Positions 24,377-39,400 of a DNA stretch of 64,000 nucleotides are shown in pieces. Position 1 is the stretch's first letter. Each line of letters starts with the position of its first letter. The notes under the pieces are model-generated. The model was not told the origin of the DNA and did not search any database. It saw only the letters and a list, made by a program, of their open reading frames with translations. Position numbers and translations under genes: made by a program. This stretch comes from Colletes latitarsis (lineage: Eukaryota > Arthropoda > Insecta > Hymenoptera > Colletidae): contig NW_027488368.1 of the NCBI RefSeq assembly GCF_051014445.1, positions 24,526,001 to 24,590,000 on the forward strand. Reading direction: 5' to 3'.

Positions 24377-26022
24377 TAATCGCAACCAGGTTTAATTGAC
24401 CGTTTCGGTGTGGAACCACTTTACTACGTGGTTGAAGCCAGAAGAAGGCCAGGATCTGGCCAACAAGTATGCGAAAAACGCGAAAGTATGAGCCAGATGA
24501 TTGTAAATACCAGACCTAATCGAGACATAACCGGCGTTATCCTCTAAAATATTAATCGCAACCAGGTTTTGATTGACTGTTTCGGTGTGGTACCGCATTA
24601 CTACGTGATGCAAACCAGAAATATCCCAGGATCTGGCCAACAAGTATGCGAAAAATGCGAAAGTATGTGCCTGGCGATTGCAAATACGAGAACTAACCGA
24701 GACATAACCGGCGTTATCCTCTAAAATATTAATCGCAACCAGCTTTAATTGACTGTTTCTGTGTGGAACCACATTACTACGGGATCCAAGCCAGAAAAAT
24801 CCCAGGATCTGGCCAACAACTACGCGAAAACTCGAAAGTACGAGCCAGATGAAGGCAAATACCAGACCTACCCCAGACATAACCGGCGTTATCGTCCAAA
24901 ATAGTAATCGCAACCAGGTTTAATTGACTGTTTCGGTGTGGTACCGCGTTACTACGTGATCCAAACCAGAAAAAAGCCAGGATCTGGCCAACAAGTATGC
25001 GAAAAATGCGAAAGTACGAGCCAGATGAGGGCAAATACCAGACCTAACCAAGACATAACCGGCGTTATCCTCTAAAATATTAAACGGACCCAGGTTTAAT
25101 TGACTGTTTCAGTGTGGTACCACTTTACTACGTGGTCCAAGCCATAAATAGTCCAGGATCTGGCCAACAAGTATGCGAAAAATGCGAAAGTACGAGCCAG
25201 ATGAGGGCAAATACCAGAACTAACCCAGACATAACCAGCGTTATCCTCTAAAATACTTATCGGAACCAGCTTCTACTGACTGTTTCAGTGTGGTACCACA
25301 TTACTACGTGATCCAAACCAGAAAAAGCCCAGGATCTGGCCAACAAGTATGCGAATAATGCGAAAGTACGAGCCAGATGAGGGCAAATACCAGACCTAAC
25401 CCAGACATAACCTGCGTTATCCTCTAAAATAGTAATCGCAACCAGGTTTAATTGACTCTTTTAGTATGGTCCCACATTACTACTTGGTCCAAGCCAGAAA
25501 AAGGCCAGGATCTGGCCAACAAGTATGCGAAAAATGTGAAAGTACGAGCCTGATGAGGGCAAATACCAGACCTAACCCAGACATTACCGGCGTTATCCTC
25601 TTAGATATTAATCGCAGCCAGGTTTAGTTGACCGTTTCGGTGTGGAACCACATTACTACGGGATCCAAACCTGAAGAAACCCAGGATCTGGCCAACAAGT
25701 ATGCGAAAAATGCGAAAGTCCGAGCCAGATGTGTGCAAATACCAGACCTAACCCAGACGTAACCGGCGTTATCCTCCAAAATGGTAATCGCAACCAGGTT
25801 TAACTGACAGTTTCGGTGTGGTACCGCGTTACTACGTGATCCAAACCAGAAAAAAGCCAGGATCTGGCCAACAAGTATGCGAAAAATGCGAAAGTACGAG
25901 CCAGATGAGGGCAAATACCAGACCTAACCAAGACATAACCGGCGTTATCCTCTAAAATATTAAACGGACCCAGGTTTAATTGACTGTTTCAGTGTGGTAC
26001 CACTTTACTACGTGGTCCAAGC
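24377..26022 (+). repeat. Segmental duplication S2, first copy
   Basis: About 1646 bp matching 27185-28830 at offset 2808. Shared idiosyncrasies include ACGTGGTTGAAGCCAGAAG, GTATGTGCCTGGCGATTG, and ACTCTTTTAGTATGGTCCC. It ends where the copies diverge (CCAGACAAAGG here, CCATAAATAGT in the other). Confidence 0.8.
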
Positions 26023-26887
26023 CAGACAAAGGCCAGGATCTGGCCAACAAGTATGCGGAAAACGCGAAAGTACGAGCCAGATGAGGACAAATCCCAGACC
26101 TACCCGAGACATAACCGGCGTTATCCTCTAAAATATTAATCGCATACAGTTTAATTTACTGTTTCGGTGTGGAACATCATTACAACGGGATCCAGGCCAG
26201 AAAAAACCCAGGATCTGGCCAACAAGTATGCGAAAAACGCGAAAGTATGAGCCAGATGATTGCAAATACAGGACCAACAGAGACATAACCAGCGTTATCC
26301 TCTAAAATACTAATCGGAACCAGCTTTTATTGACTGTTTCAGTCTGGTACCACATTACTACGGGAACCAAACCAGAAAAATCCCAGGATCTGGCCAGCAA
26401 CTATGCGAAAAACGCGAAAGGACGAGCTAGATGAGGGCAAATACCAGACCTAACCCAGACATAACCGGCGTTATACTCCAAAATAGTTATCGCAACCAGG
26501 TTTAATTGACTGTTTCGGTGTGGCACCGCGCTACTACGTGATCCAAACCAGAAAAAGGCCAGGATCTGGCCAACAAGTATGCGAAAAACGCGAAAGTACG
26601 AGACACATGACGGCAAATCCTAGACCTATCCGAGACATAACCGGCGTCATCCTCTAAAATATTAATCGCAACCAGGTTTAACTGACTGTTTCCGTGTGGA
26701 ACCACATTACTACGGGATCCAAGCCAAGAAAAGGCCAGGATCTGGCCAACAAGTATGCGATAAATGCGAAAGTGCGAGCCAGATGCGGGCAAATACCAGA
26801 CCTAACCCAGACATAACCGGCGTTATCCTCTAAAATATTATTCGAAAAAAGGTTTAGTTGACTGTTTCAGTGTGGTACCACATTACT
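25971..26887 (+). repeat. Segmental duplication S1, second copy
   Basis: Matches 21750-22666 (offset 4221). The two diverge at 26888, where the next monomer reads CTGCGTGGTCC instead of CTACGGGATCC. Confidence 0.8.
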
Positions 26888-27184
26888 GCGTGGTCCAAGC
26901 CAGAAGGAGGCCAGGATCTGCCCAACAAGTATGCGAAAAACGAGAAAGTATGAGCCAGATGATTGCAAATACCAGAACTAACCCAGCCATAACCAGCGTT
27001 ATCCTCTAAAATACTAATCGGAGCCAGCTTTAATTGACAGTGTGGTTCCACATTACTTCGTGATCCAAACCAGAAAAAGGCCAGGATCTGGCCAACAAGT
27101 ATGCGAAAAATGCGAAAGTACAAGCCAGATGAGGGCAAATCCTAGAACTATCCGAGACATAACCGGCGGTATCCTCTAAAATAT

Positions 27185-28830
27185 TAATCGCAACCAGGTT
27201 TAATTGACCGTTTCGGTGTGGAACCACTTTACTACGTGGTTGAAGCCAGAAGAAGGCCAGGATCTGGCCAACAAGTATGCGAAAAACGCGAAAGTATGAG
27301 CCAGATGATTGTAAATACCAGACCTAATCGAGACATAACCGGCGTTATCCTCTAAAATATTAATCGCAACCAGGATTTGATTGACTGTTTCGGTGTGGTA
27401 CCGCATTACTACGTGATGCAAACCAGAAATATCCCAGGATCTGGCCAACAAGTATGCGAAAAATGCGAAAGTATGTGCCTGGCGATTGCAAATACCAGAA
27501 CTAACCGAGACATAACCGGCGTTATCCTCTAAAATATTAATCGCAACCAGCTTTAATTGACTGTTTCTGTGTGGAACCACATTACTACGGGATCCAAGCC
27601 AGAAAAATCCCAGGATCTGGCCAACAACTACGCGAAAACTCGAAAGTACGAGCCAGATGAAGGCAAATACCAGACCTACCCCAGACATAACCGGCGTTAT
27701 CGTCCAAAATAGTAATCGCAACCAGGTTTAATTGACTGTTTCGGTGTGGTACCGCGTTACTACGTGATCCAAACCAGAAAAAAGCCAGGATCTGGCCAAC
27801 AAGTATGCGAAAAATGCGAAAGTACGAGCCAGATGAGGGCAAATACCAGACCTAACCAAGACATAACCGGCGTTATCCTCTAAAATATTAAACGGACCCA
27901 GGTTTAATTGACTGTTTCAGTGTGGTACCACTTTACTACGTGGTCCAAGCCATAAATAGTCCAGGATCTGGCCAACAAGTATGCGAAAAATGCGAAAGTA
28001 CGAGCCAGATGAGGGCAAATACCAGAACTAACCCAGACATAACCAGCGTTATCCTCTAAAATACTTATCGGAACCAGCTTCTACTGACTGTTTCAGTGTG
28101 GTACCACATTACTACGTGATCCAAACCAGAAAAAGCCCAGGATCTGGCCAACAAGTATGCGAAAAATGCGAAAGTACGAGCCAGATGAGGGCAAATACCA
28201 GACCTATCCCAGACATAACCTGCGTTATCCTCTAAAATAGTAATCGCAACCAGGTTTAATTGACTCTTTTAGTATGGTCCCACATTACTACTTGGTCCAA
28301 GCCAGAAAAAGGCCAGGATCTGGCCAACAAGTATGCGAAAAATGTGAAAGTACGAGCCTGATGAGGGCAAATACCAGACCTAACCCAGACATTACCGGCG
28401 TTATCCTCTTAGATATTAATCGCAGCCAGGTTTAGTTGACCGTTTCGGTGTGGAACCACATTACTACGGGATCCAAACCTGAAGAAACCCAGGATCTGGC
28501 CAACAAGTATGCGAAAAATGCGAAAGTACGAGCCAGATGTGTGCAAATACCAGACCTAACCCAGACGTAACCGGCGTTATCCTCCAAAATGGTAATCGCA
28601 ACCAGGTTTAACTGACAGTTTCGGTGTGGTACCGCGTTACTACGTGATCCAAACCAGAAAAAAGCCAGGATCTGGCCAACAAGTATGCGAAAAATGTGAA
28701 AGTACGAGCCTGATGAGGGCAAATACCAGACCTAACCAAGACATAACCGGCGTTATCCTCTAAAATATTAAACGGACCCAGGTTTAATTGACTGTTTCAG
28801 TGTGGTACCACTTTACTACGTGGTCCAAGC
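27185..28830 (+). repeat. Segmental duplication S2, second copy
   Basis: Matches 24377-26022 at offset 2808, about 16 monomers. The left breakpoint lies just after CTCTAAAATA, where the preceding monomers differ. Confidence 0.8.
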
Positions 28831-30955
28831 CATAAATAGTCCAGGATCTGGCCAACAAGTATGCGAAAAATGCGAAAGTACGAGCCAGATGAGGGCAAAT
28901 ACCAGACCTAACCCAGACATAACCGGCGTTATCCTCTAAAATATTAATCGGACCCAGGTTTAATTGACTGTTTCAGTGTGGTACCACTTTACTACGTGCT
29001 CCAAGCCAGACAAAGGCCAGGATCTGGCCAACAAGTATGCGAAAAACGCGAAAGTACGAGCCAGATGAGGACAAATCCCAGACCTACCCGAGACATAACC
29101 GGCGTTATCCTCTAAAATATTAATCGCATACAGTTTAATTTACTGTTTCGGTGTGGAACATCATTACAACGGGATCCAGGCCAGAAAAAACCCAGGATCT
29201 GGCCAACAAGTATGCGAAAAACGCGAAAGTATGAGCCAGATGATTGCAAATACAGGACCAACAGAGACATAACCAGCGTTATCCTCTAAAATACTAATCG
29301 GAACCAGCTTTTATTGACTGTTTCAGTCTGGTACCACATTACTACGGGAACCAAACCAGAAAAATCCCAGGATCTGGCCAGCAACTATGCGAAAAACGCG
29401 AAAGGACGAGCTAGATGAGGGCAAATACCAGACCTAACCCAGACGTAACCGGCGTTATCCTCCAAAATGGTTATCGCAACCAGGTTTAACTGACAGTTTC
29501 GGTGTGTTACCGCGTTACTACGTGATCCAAACCAGAAAAAAGCCAGGATCTGGCCAACAAGTATGCGAAAAATGCGAAAGTACGAGCCAGATGAGGGCAA
29601 ATACCAGACCTAACCAAGACATAACCGGCGTTATCCTCTAAAATATTAATCGGACCCGGGTTTAATTGACTGTTTCAGTGTGGTACCACATTACTACGTG
29701 GTCCAAGCGAGAAAAAGGCCAATATCTGGCCAACAAGTATGCGTAAAATGCGCAAGTACGAGCCAGATGAGGGCAAATACCAGACCTAACCGAGCCATAA
29801 CCGGAGTTATCCTCTAAAATATTAATCGCAACCAGGTTTAATTGACTGTTTCGGTGTGGAACCACATTACTACAGGATCCAAACCAGAAAAAGCCCAGGA
29901 TCTGGCAAATAAGTATGCGAAAAATGCGAAAGTATGAGCCAGATGATTGCAAATACCAGAACTATCCCCGACATAACCAGCGTTATCCTCTAAAATATTA
30001 TTCGCAACCAGGTATAATTTCCTGTTTCAGAGTGGTACCACATTACTACGTGATCCAAACCAGAGAAAGCCCAGGATCTGGCCAACAAGTATGCGAAAAA
30101 CGCGAAAGTATGAGTCACATGAGGGCAAATACTAGACGTAACCCAGACATAACCGGCGTTTCCCTCTAAAATAATAACCGGAACCAGGTTTAACTGCCTG
30201 TTTCGGTGTGGTACCACATTACTGCGTGGTCCAGGCCGGAAAAAGGCCAGGATCTGGCCAACAAGTATGCGTAAAATGCGAAAGTACGAGCCAGATGAGG
30301 GCAAATACCAGACCTAACCGAGCCATAACCGGAGTTATCCTCTAAAATATTAATCGCAACCAGGTTTAATTGACCGTTTCGGTGTGGAATCACATTACTA
30401 CGGGATCCAAGCCAGAAAAAGGCTAGGATCTGGCCAACAAGAATGCGAAAAATGCGAAAGGACGAGCCAGATGAGGGCAAATATCAGACCTAACCCAGAC
30501 ATAACCTGCGTTATCCTCTAAAATATTAATCGGAACCAGGTTTAATTGACTGCTTCAGTGTGGTACCACATTACTGCCATGCCAAAGCCAGAAAAAGGCC
30601 AGGATCTGGCCAACAAGTATGCGAAAAACGCGAAAGTATGTGCCAGAAGATTGCTAATACCAGAACTAACTCAAACGTAACCAGCGTTATCCTCCAAACT
30701 ATTAATCAGAACCAGCTTTTATTGACTGTTTCAGTGTGATACCACAGTACTACGTGATCCAAACCAGAAAAAACCCAGGATCTGCACAACAAGTATGCGA
30801 AAAACGCGAAAGTATGAGCCAGATGATTGCAGATACCAGAACTAACCCAGACATAACCAGCGTTATCCTCCAAAATATTAATCGCAACCAGGTTTAATTG
30901 ACTGTTTCGGTGTGGAAACACATTACTACGTGATCCAAACCAGAAAAAACCCAGG

Positions 30956-31250
30956 ATCTAGCCATCAAGTATGAGAAATATGCGAAAGAATGAGCCTGAT
31001 GAGAGCAAATCCCAGACCTAACCTAGACCTTACATGCGTTATCCTCTAAAATATTGAGCGAAACCAGGTTTAATGGACTGTTTCAGTGTGGTACCACACT
31101 ACTACGTGATCCAAACCAGAAAAAACCCAGGATCTAGCCATCAAGTATGAGAAATATGTGAAAGAATGAGCCTGATGAGAGCAAATCCCAGACCTAACCT
31201 AGACCTTACATGCGTCATCCTCTAAAATATTGTGCGAAACCAGGTTTAAC
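30956..31250 (+). repeat. A-like monomer patch inside subfamily B
   Basis: Reads GGATCTAGCCATCAAGTATGAGAAATATG, CCTGATGAGAGCAAATCCC and ACCTAGACCTTACATGCG, all features of subfamily A (compare 7970-8160). It is flanked on both sides by B monomers. Shorter patches of the same sequence occur at about 31661-31770 and 32365-32455. Confidence 0.75.
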
Positions 31251-31660
31251 TGACTGTTTCGGTGTGGTACCACATTACTACGTGGTCCAAGCCGGAAAAA
31301 GGCCAGGATCTGGCCAACAAGTATGCGAAAAATGCGAAAGTTCGAGCTAGATGAGGGCAAATACCAGACCTAACCAAGACGTAACCGGCGTTATCCTCTA
31401 AAATATTAATCGCAAAAAGGTTTATATACTGTTTCGGTGTGGTACCGCATTACTACGTGATCCAAACCAGAAATATCCCAGGATCTGGCCAACAAGTATG
31501 CGAAAAATGCGAAAGTATGTGCCTGGCGATTGCAAATACCAGAACTTACCCAAGCATAACCAGCGTTATCCTCCAAAATATTAATCGCAACCAGGTTTAA
31601 TTGACCGTTTCGGTGTGGAACCACATTACTACGGGATCCAAACCAGAGGAAACCCAGGAT

Positions 31661-31770
31661 CTAGCCATCAAGTATGAGAAATATGCGAAAGAATGAGCCT
31701 GATGAGAGCAAATCCCAGACCTAACCTAGACCTTACATGCGTCATCCTCTAAAATATTGTGCGAAACCAG
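31661..31770 (+). repeat. A-like monomer patch, second
   Basis: Short run with the same A-type signature (CTAGCCATCAAGTATGAG and CTTACATGCGTCATCC) between B-type sequence. It shares the GCGTCATCC and ATTGTGCG variants with the end of the first patch, so it probably spread by local duplication or conversion. Confidence 0.7.
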
Positions 31771-32364
31771 GTTTAACTGACTGTTTCGGTGTGGTACCAC
31801 ATTACTACGTGCTCCAAGCCGGAAAAAGGCCAGGATCTGGCCAACAAGTATGCGAAAAATGCGAAAGTATGTGCCTGATGATTGCAAATACCAGAACTAA
31901 ACCAAACATAACCAGCGTTATCCTCCAAAATATTAATCGCAACCAGGTTTAATTGTCTGTTTCGATGTGGAACCACATTACGACGGGATCCAAGCCACAA
32001 AACACCCGAGATCTGGCCAACAAGTACACGAAAATTGCGAAAGTATGAGCCAGAAGAGGGCAAATACCAGACCTAACCCAGACATAACCGGCGTTATCCT
32101 CTAAAATATTATTCGAAACCAGGTTTAATTGACAGTTTCAGTGTGGTACCACATTACTACGTGGTCCAAGCCAGAAGGAGGCCAGGATCTGCCCAACAAG
32201 TATGCGAAAAACGAGAAAGTATGAGCCGGATGATTGCAAATACCAGAACTAACCCAAGCATAACCAGCGTTATCCTCCAAAATATTAATCGCAACCAGGT
32301 TTAATTGACCGTTTCGGTGTGGAACCACATTACTACGGGATCCAAACCTGAGGAAACCCAGGAT

Positions 32365-32455
32365 CTAGCCATCAAGTATGAGAAATATGCGAAAGAATGA
32401 GCCTGATGAGAGCAAATCCCAGACCTAACCTAGACCTTACATGCGTTATCCTCTA
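32365..32455 (+). repeat. A-like monomer patch, third
   Basis: The shortest A-type run, from CTAGCCATCAAG to CTTACATGCGTTATCC. It returns to B type at AATTAATCGCAACC. Confidence 0.7.
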
Positions 32456-34229
32456 AAAAATTAATCGCAACCAGGTTTAATTGACCGTTTCGGTGTGGAA
32501 CCACATTACTACGGGATCCAAACCTGAAGAAACCCAGGATCTGGCCAACAAGTATGCGAAAAACGCGAAAGTATGAGCCAGATGATTGTAAATACCAGAC
32601 CTAACCGAGACATAACCGGCGTTATCCTCTAAAATACTATTCGCAACCAGGTTTTCTTTGAATGTTTCGGTGTGGTGCCGCATTACTACGTGATGCAAAC
32701 CAGAAATATCCCAGGATCTGGCCAACAAGTATGCGAAAAATGCGAAAGTATGTGCCTTATGATTGCAAATACCAGAACTAACCCAAACATAACCAGCGTT
32801 ATCCTCCAAAATATTAATCGCAACCAGGTTTAATTGACTGTTTCGATGTGGAACCACATTACGACGGGATCCAAGCCACAAAACACCCGAGATCTGGCCA
32901 ACAAGTACACGAAAATTGCGAAAGTATGAGCCGGATGATTGCAAATACCAGAACTAACCCAGACATAACCAGCCTTATCCTCTAAAATATTAATCGGAAC
33001 CAGGTTTTGTTTGACTGTTTCGGTGTGGTACCACATTACTACGTGGTCCAAGCCAGAAAAAGGCCAGGATCTGGCCAAAAAGTATGCGAGAAATGCGAAA
33101 GTACGAGCCAGATGATTGCAAATCCCAGACCTAACCGAGACATAACCGGCGTTAACCTCTAAAATATTAATCGCAACCAGGTTTGATTGACTGTTTCGGT
33201 GTGGTACCGCATTACTACGTGGTCCAAGCCAGAAAAAGGCCAGGATCTGGCCAACAAGTATGCGAAAAACGCGAATGTATAAGCCAGTTGATTGCAAATA
33301 CCAGACCTAACCTAGACATAACCGGCGTTATCATCTAAAATATTAATCGCAACCAGGTCTAACTGACTGTTTCGGTGTGGTACCACATTACTACGTGGTC
33401 CAAGCCGGAAAAAGGCCAGGATCTGGCCAATAAGTATGCGAAAAGTGCGAAAGTACGAGCCAGATGAGGGGAAATCCCAGACCTAACCGAGACATAACCG
33501 GCGTTATCCTCTAAAATATTAATCGCAACCGGCTTTAATTGACTCTTTCGGTGTGGTACCGCATTACTACGTGATCCAAACCAGGAAAAGGCCAGGATCT
33601 GGCCAACAAGTATGCGAAAAATGCGAAAGTATGTGCCTGGCGATTGCAAATACCAGAACTAAACCTAGCATAACCAGCGTTATCCTCCAAAATATTAATC
33701 GCAACCAGGTTTAATTGTCTGTCTCGGTGTGGAACCACATTACTACGTGATCCAAACCAGAAAAAACCCAGGATCTGCCCAACAAGTATGCGAAAAACGA
33801 GAAAGAATGAGCCAGATGATTGCAAATACCAGAACTAACCCAGACATAACCAGCGTTATCCTCCAAAATATTAATCGCAAAAAGGTTTAGTTGACTGTTT
33901 CGGTGTGGTACCACATTACTACGTGATGCAAACCAGAAATATCCCAGGATCTGGCCAACAAGTATGGGGAAAATGCGAAAGTATGTGCCTGATGATTGCA
34001 AATACCAGAACTAACCCAAACATAACCAGCGTTATCCTCCAAAATATTAATCGCAACCAGGTTTAATTGACTGTTTCGATGTGGAACCACATTACGACGG
34101 GATCCAAGCCACAAAACACCCGAGATCTGGCCAACAAGTACACGATAATTGCGAAAGTATGAGCCGGATGATTGCAAATACCAGAACTAACCCAGACATA
34201 ACCAGCGTTATCCTCTAAAATATTAATCG

Positions 34230-36460
34230 GAACCAGGTTTAATTGACTGTTTCGGTGTGGTACCGCATTACTACGTGGTCCAAGCCAGAAAAAGGCCAGG
34301 ATCTGGCCAACAAGTATGCGAAAAATGCGAATGTACGAGCCAGATGAGGGCAAATCCCAGACCTAAGCGAGACATAACCTTCGTTATCCTCTAAAATATT
34401 AATCGCAACCAGGATTAATTGACTGTTTCGGTGTGGTATCACATTACTACGTGGTCCAAACCAGAAAACAGCCAGGATCCGGCCAACAAGAATGCGAAAA
34501 ATGCGAAAGTTCGAGCCAGATGTGGACAAATCCCAGAACTACCCGAGACATAACCGGCGTTATCCTCTAAAATATTAATCGCTACCAGGTTTAGTTGACT
34601 GTTTCGGTGTGGAACCGCATTACTACGTGATCCAAACCAGAAAAAGGCCTGGATCTGGCCATCAAGTATGCGAAAAATGCGAAAGTACGAGCCAGATGAG
34701 TGCAAATACCAGAACTAACCCAGACATAACCGGCGTTATCCTATAAATTATTAATCGGAACCAGGTCTAATTGACTGTTTCAGTGTGGTACCACATTACT
34801 ACGTGGTCCAGAAAAAGGCCAGGATCTGGCAAACAAGTATGCGAAAAATGCGAATGTACGAGCCAGATGAGGGCAAATCACAGACATAACCGAGACATAA
34901 CCTTCGTTATCCTCTAAAATATTAATCGCAACCAGGATTAATTGACTGTTTCGGTGTGGTATCACATTACTACGTGGTCCAAGCCAGAAAAAGGCCAGGA
35001 TCTGTCCATCAAGTATGCGAAAAATGCGAAAGTACGCGCCAGATGAGGGCAAATACCAGACCTAACCCGGACATTACCGGCGTTATCAAATAAAATACAA
35101 ATCGCAACCAGCTTTAATTGACTGTTTCGGTGTGGTACCGCATTACTACGTGATCCAAACCAGAAAAGTGCCAGGACCTGGCCAACAAGTATGCGGAAAA
35201 TGCGAAAGGACGAGCCAGATGAGGGCAAATACCAGACCTAACCTATACATAACCGGCGTTATCCTCTAAAATATTAATCGCGTACCCAGGATTATTTGAC
35301 TGTTTCGGTGTGGTACCGCGTTACTACGTGATCCAAGCCAGAAAAAACCCAGGATCTGCCCAGCATGTATGCGAAAAATGCGAAAGGACGAGCCAGATGA
35401 GGGCAAATACCAGACCTAACCTATACATAACCGGCGTTATCCTCTAAAATATTAATCGCAACCAGGATTATTTGACTGTTTCAGTGTGGTACCACATTAC
35501 TACGGGATCCAAACCAGAAAAAACTCAGGGTCTGGCCAACAAGTATGCGAAAAACGCGAAAGTACGAGACAGATGACGGCAAATCCTAGACCTAACCGAG
35601 ACATAACCGGCGTTATCCTCTAAAATATTAATCGCAACCAGCTTTTATTGACAGTGTGGTACCACATTACTTCGTGGTCCAAGCCGGAAAAAACTTAGGA
35701 TCTGGCCAACAAGTGTGCGAAATACGCGAAGGTATGAGCCAGATGATGGCAAATTCCAGACCTAACTCAGACATAACCGGCGTTATCCTCTAAAATATTA
35801 ATCGCAACCAGGTTTAGTTGACTGTTTCGGTGTGGTACCGCATTAATACGTGGTCCAAACCAGAAAAATCCCAGGATATGGCCAACAACTATGCGAAAAA
35901 CGCGAAAGTACGAGCCAGATGAGGGCATATACCAGACCTAACCCAGACATAACCGGCGATATCCTCTAAAATATTTATCGCGAACATGTTTAATTGACTG
36001 TTTCAGTGTGGTACCACATTGGTACGGGATCCAAACCAGGAAAATCCCAGGATCTGGCCAACAGGTATGCGAAAAACGCGAAAGTATGTGCCAGATGATA
36101 GCAAATACCAGAACTAACCCAAACATAACCAGCGTTATCCTCCAAAATATTAATCGCAACCAGGTTTAATTGACTGTTTCGATGTGGAACCACATTACGA
36201 CGGGATCCAAGCCACAAAACACCCGAGATCTGGCCAACAAGTACACGAAAATTGCGAAAGTATGAGCCGGATGATTGCAAATACCAGAACTAACCCAGAC
36301 ATAACCAGCGTTATCCTCTAAAATATTAATCGGAACCAGGTTTAATTGACTGTTTCGGTGTGGTACCGCATTACTACGTGATCCAAACCAGAAAAAGGCC
36401 AGGATCTGGCCAACAAGTAAGCGAAAAATGCGAAAGTACGAGCCATATGAGGGCAAATAC
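34230..36460 (+). repeat. Segmental duplication S3, first copy
   Basis: Blocks at 34.24-34.70, 34.75-35.09 and 35.44-36.30 kb reappear at about 41.25-41.72, 41.93-42.27 and 42.44-43.30 kb with offsets 7011, 7187 and 7003. The shifting offset means monomers were gained and lost after duplication. The first block is also found at about 39.15-39.69 kb. Confidence 0.7.
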
Positions 36461-39400
36461 CAGACGTAACCCAGATATAACCGGCGTTATCCTCTAAAAT
36501 ATTAATCGGAACCAGGTTTAATTGACTGTTTCAGTGTGGTACCACATTACTACGTGGTCCAAGCTAGAAAAAGGCCTGGATCTGGCCAACAAGTATGCGA
36601 AAAATGCGAAAGTACGAGCCAGATGAGGGCAATTACCAGAACTAACCCAGACATTACCGGCGTTATCCTCTAAAATACAAATCGGAACCAGGTTTAATTG
36701 ACTGTTTCGGTGTGGTACCGTGTTACTACGTGATCCAAGCCAGAAAAAACCCAGGATCTGCCCAACAAGTATGCGAAAAACGCGAAAGTATGAGCCAGAT
36801 GATTGCAATTGCCAGAACTAACCCAGACATAACCAGCGTTATCCTCTAAAATACTAATCGGAACCTGCTTTTATTGACAGTGTGGTACCACATTACTATG
36901 CGATCCAAGCCAGAAAAAGCCCAGGATCTGCCCAACAAGTATGCGAAAAGCGCGAAAGTATGATCCAGATGATAGCAAATACCAGAACTAACCCAGACAT
37001 AACCAGCGTTATCCTCTAAAATACTTATCGGAACCAGCTTCTATTGACCGTTTCAGTGTGGTACCACATTACTACGTGATCCAAACCAGAAAAAGCCCAG
37101 GATCTGGCCAACAAGTATGCGAAAAACGTGAAAGTATGTGCCAGATGATAGCAAATACCAGAACTAACCCAGACATAACCAGCGTTATCCTCTAAAATAC
37201 TTATCGGAACCAGCTTCTATTGACTGTTTCAGTGAGGTACCGCATTACTACGGGATCCAAACCAGAAAAAACTCAGGATCTGGCGAACAAGTATGCGAAA
37301 AACGCGAAAGTATGAGCCAGATGATTGCAATTGCCAGAACTAACCCAGACATAACCAGCGTTATCCTCTAAAATACTAATCGGAACCTGCTTTTATTGAC
37401 AGTGTGGTACCACATTACTACGCGATCCAAGCCAGAAAAAGCCCAGGATCTGCCCAACAAGTATGCGAAAAGCGCGAAAGTACGAGCCAGATGAGGGCAA
37501 ATTCCAGACCTAACTCAGACATAACCGGCGTTATCCTCTAAAATATTAATCGCAACCAGGTTTAATTGACTGTTCCGGTGTGGAACCACATTACTACGCG
37601 ATCCAAGCCAGAAAAAGCCCAGGATCTGCCCAACAAGTATGCGAAAAGCGCGAAAGTACGAGCCAGATGAGGGCAAATTCCAGACCTAACTCAGACATAA
37701 CCGGCGATATCCTCTAAAATATTTATCGCGAACATGTTTAATTGACTACTTCAGTGTGGTACCACATTACTACGTGATCCAAGCTAGAAAAAGGCCTGGA
37801 TCTGGCCAACAAGTATGCGAAAAATGCGAAAGTACGAGCCAGATGAGCGCAAATACCAGAACTAACCCAGACATTACCGGCGTTATCCTCTAAAATACAA
37901 ATCGGAACCAGGTTTAATTGACTGTTTCGGTGTGGTACCGCGTTACTACGTGATCCAAGCCAGAAAAAAAACAGGATCTGCCCAACAAGTATGCGAAAAA
38001 CGCGAAAGTATGAGACACATGAGGGCAAATACTAGACGTAACCCAGACATAACCGGCGTTATCCTCTAAAATATTAATCGGAAACAGGTTTAATTGACTG
38101 TTTCAGTGTGGTACCACATTACTACGTGGTCCAAGCTAGAAAAAGGCCTGGATCTGGCCAACAAGTATGCGAAAAATGCGAAAGTACGAGCCAGATGAGC
38201 GCAAATACCAGAACTAACCCAGACATTACCGGCGTTATCCTCTAAAATACAAATCGGAACCAGGTTTAATTGACTGTTTCAGTGTGGTACCACATTGGTA
38301 CGGGTTCCAAACCAGAAAAAACTCAGGATCTGGACAACAAGTATGCGAGAAATGCGAAAGTACGAGCCATATGAGGGCAAATACCAGACGTAACCCAGAT
38401 ATAACCGGCGTTATCCTCTAAAATATTAATCGGAAACAGGTTTAATTGACTGTTTCAGTGTGGTACCACATTACTACGTGGTCCAAGCTAGAAAAAGGCC
38501 TGGATCTGGCCAACAAGTATGCGAAAAATGCGAAAGTACGAGCCAGATGAGCGCAAATACCAGAACTAACCCAGACATTACCGGCGTTATCCTCTAAAAT
38601 ACAAATCGGAACCAGGTTTAATTGACTGTTTCGGTGTGGTACCGCGTTACTACGTGATCCAAGCCAGAAAAAAAACAGGATCTGCCCAACAAGTATGCGA
38701 AAAACGCGAAAGTATGAGACACATGAGGGCAAATACTAGACGTAACCCAGACATAACCGGCGTTATACTGTAAAATATTAATCGCAACCAGGTTTAATTG
38801 ACTGTTTCAGTGTGGTACCACATTACTACGTGGTCCAAGCTAGAAAAAGGCCTGGATCTGGCCAACAAGTATGCGAAAAATGCGAAAGTACGAGCTAGAT
38901 GAGCGCAAATACCAGAACTAACCCAGACATTACCGGCGTTATCCTCTAAAATACAAATCGGAACCAGGTTTAATTGACTGTTTCGGTGTGGTACCGCGTT
39001 ACTACGTGATCCAAGCCAGAAAAAAAACAGGATCTGCCCAACAAGTATGCGAAAAACGCGAAAGTATGAGCCAGATGATTGCAATTGCAAGAACTAACCC
39101 AGACATAACCAGCGTTATCCTCTAAAATACTAATCGGAACCTGCTTTTATTGACAGTGTGGTACCACATTACTACGTGGTCCAAGCCAGAAAAAGGCCAG
39201 GATCTGGCCAACAAGTATGCGAAAAATGCGAATGTACGAGCCAGATGAGGGCAAATCCCAGACCTAAGCGAGACATAACCTTCGTTATCCTCTAAAATAT
39301 TAATCGCAACCAGGATTAATTGACTGTTTCGGTGTGGTATCACATTACTACGTGGTCCAAACCAGAAAACAGCCAGGATCCGGCCAACAAGAATGCGAAA

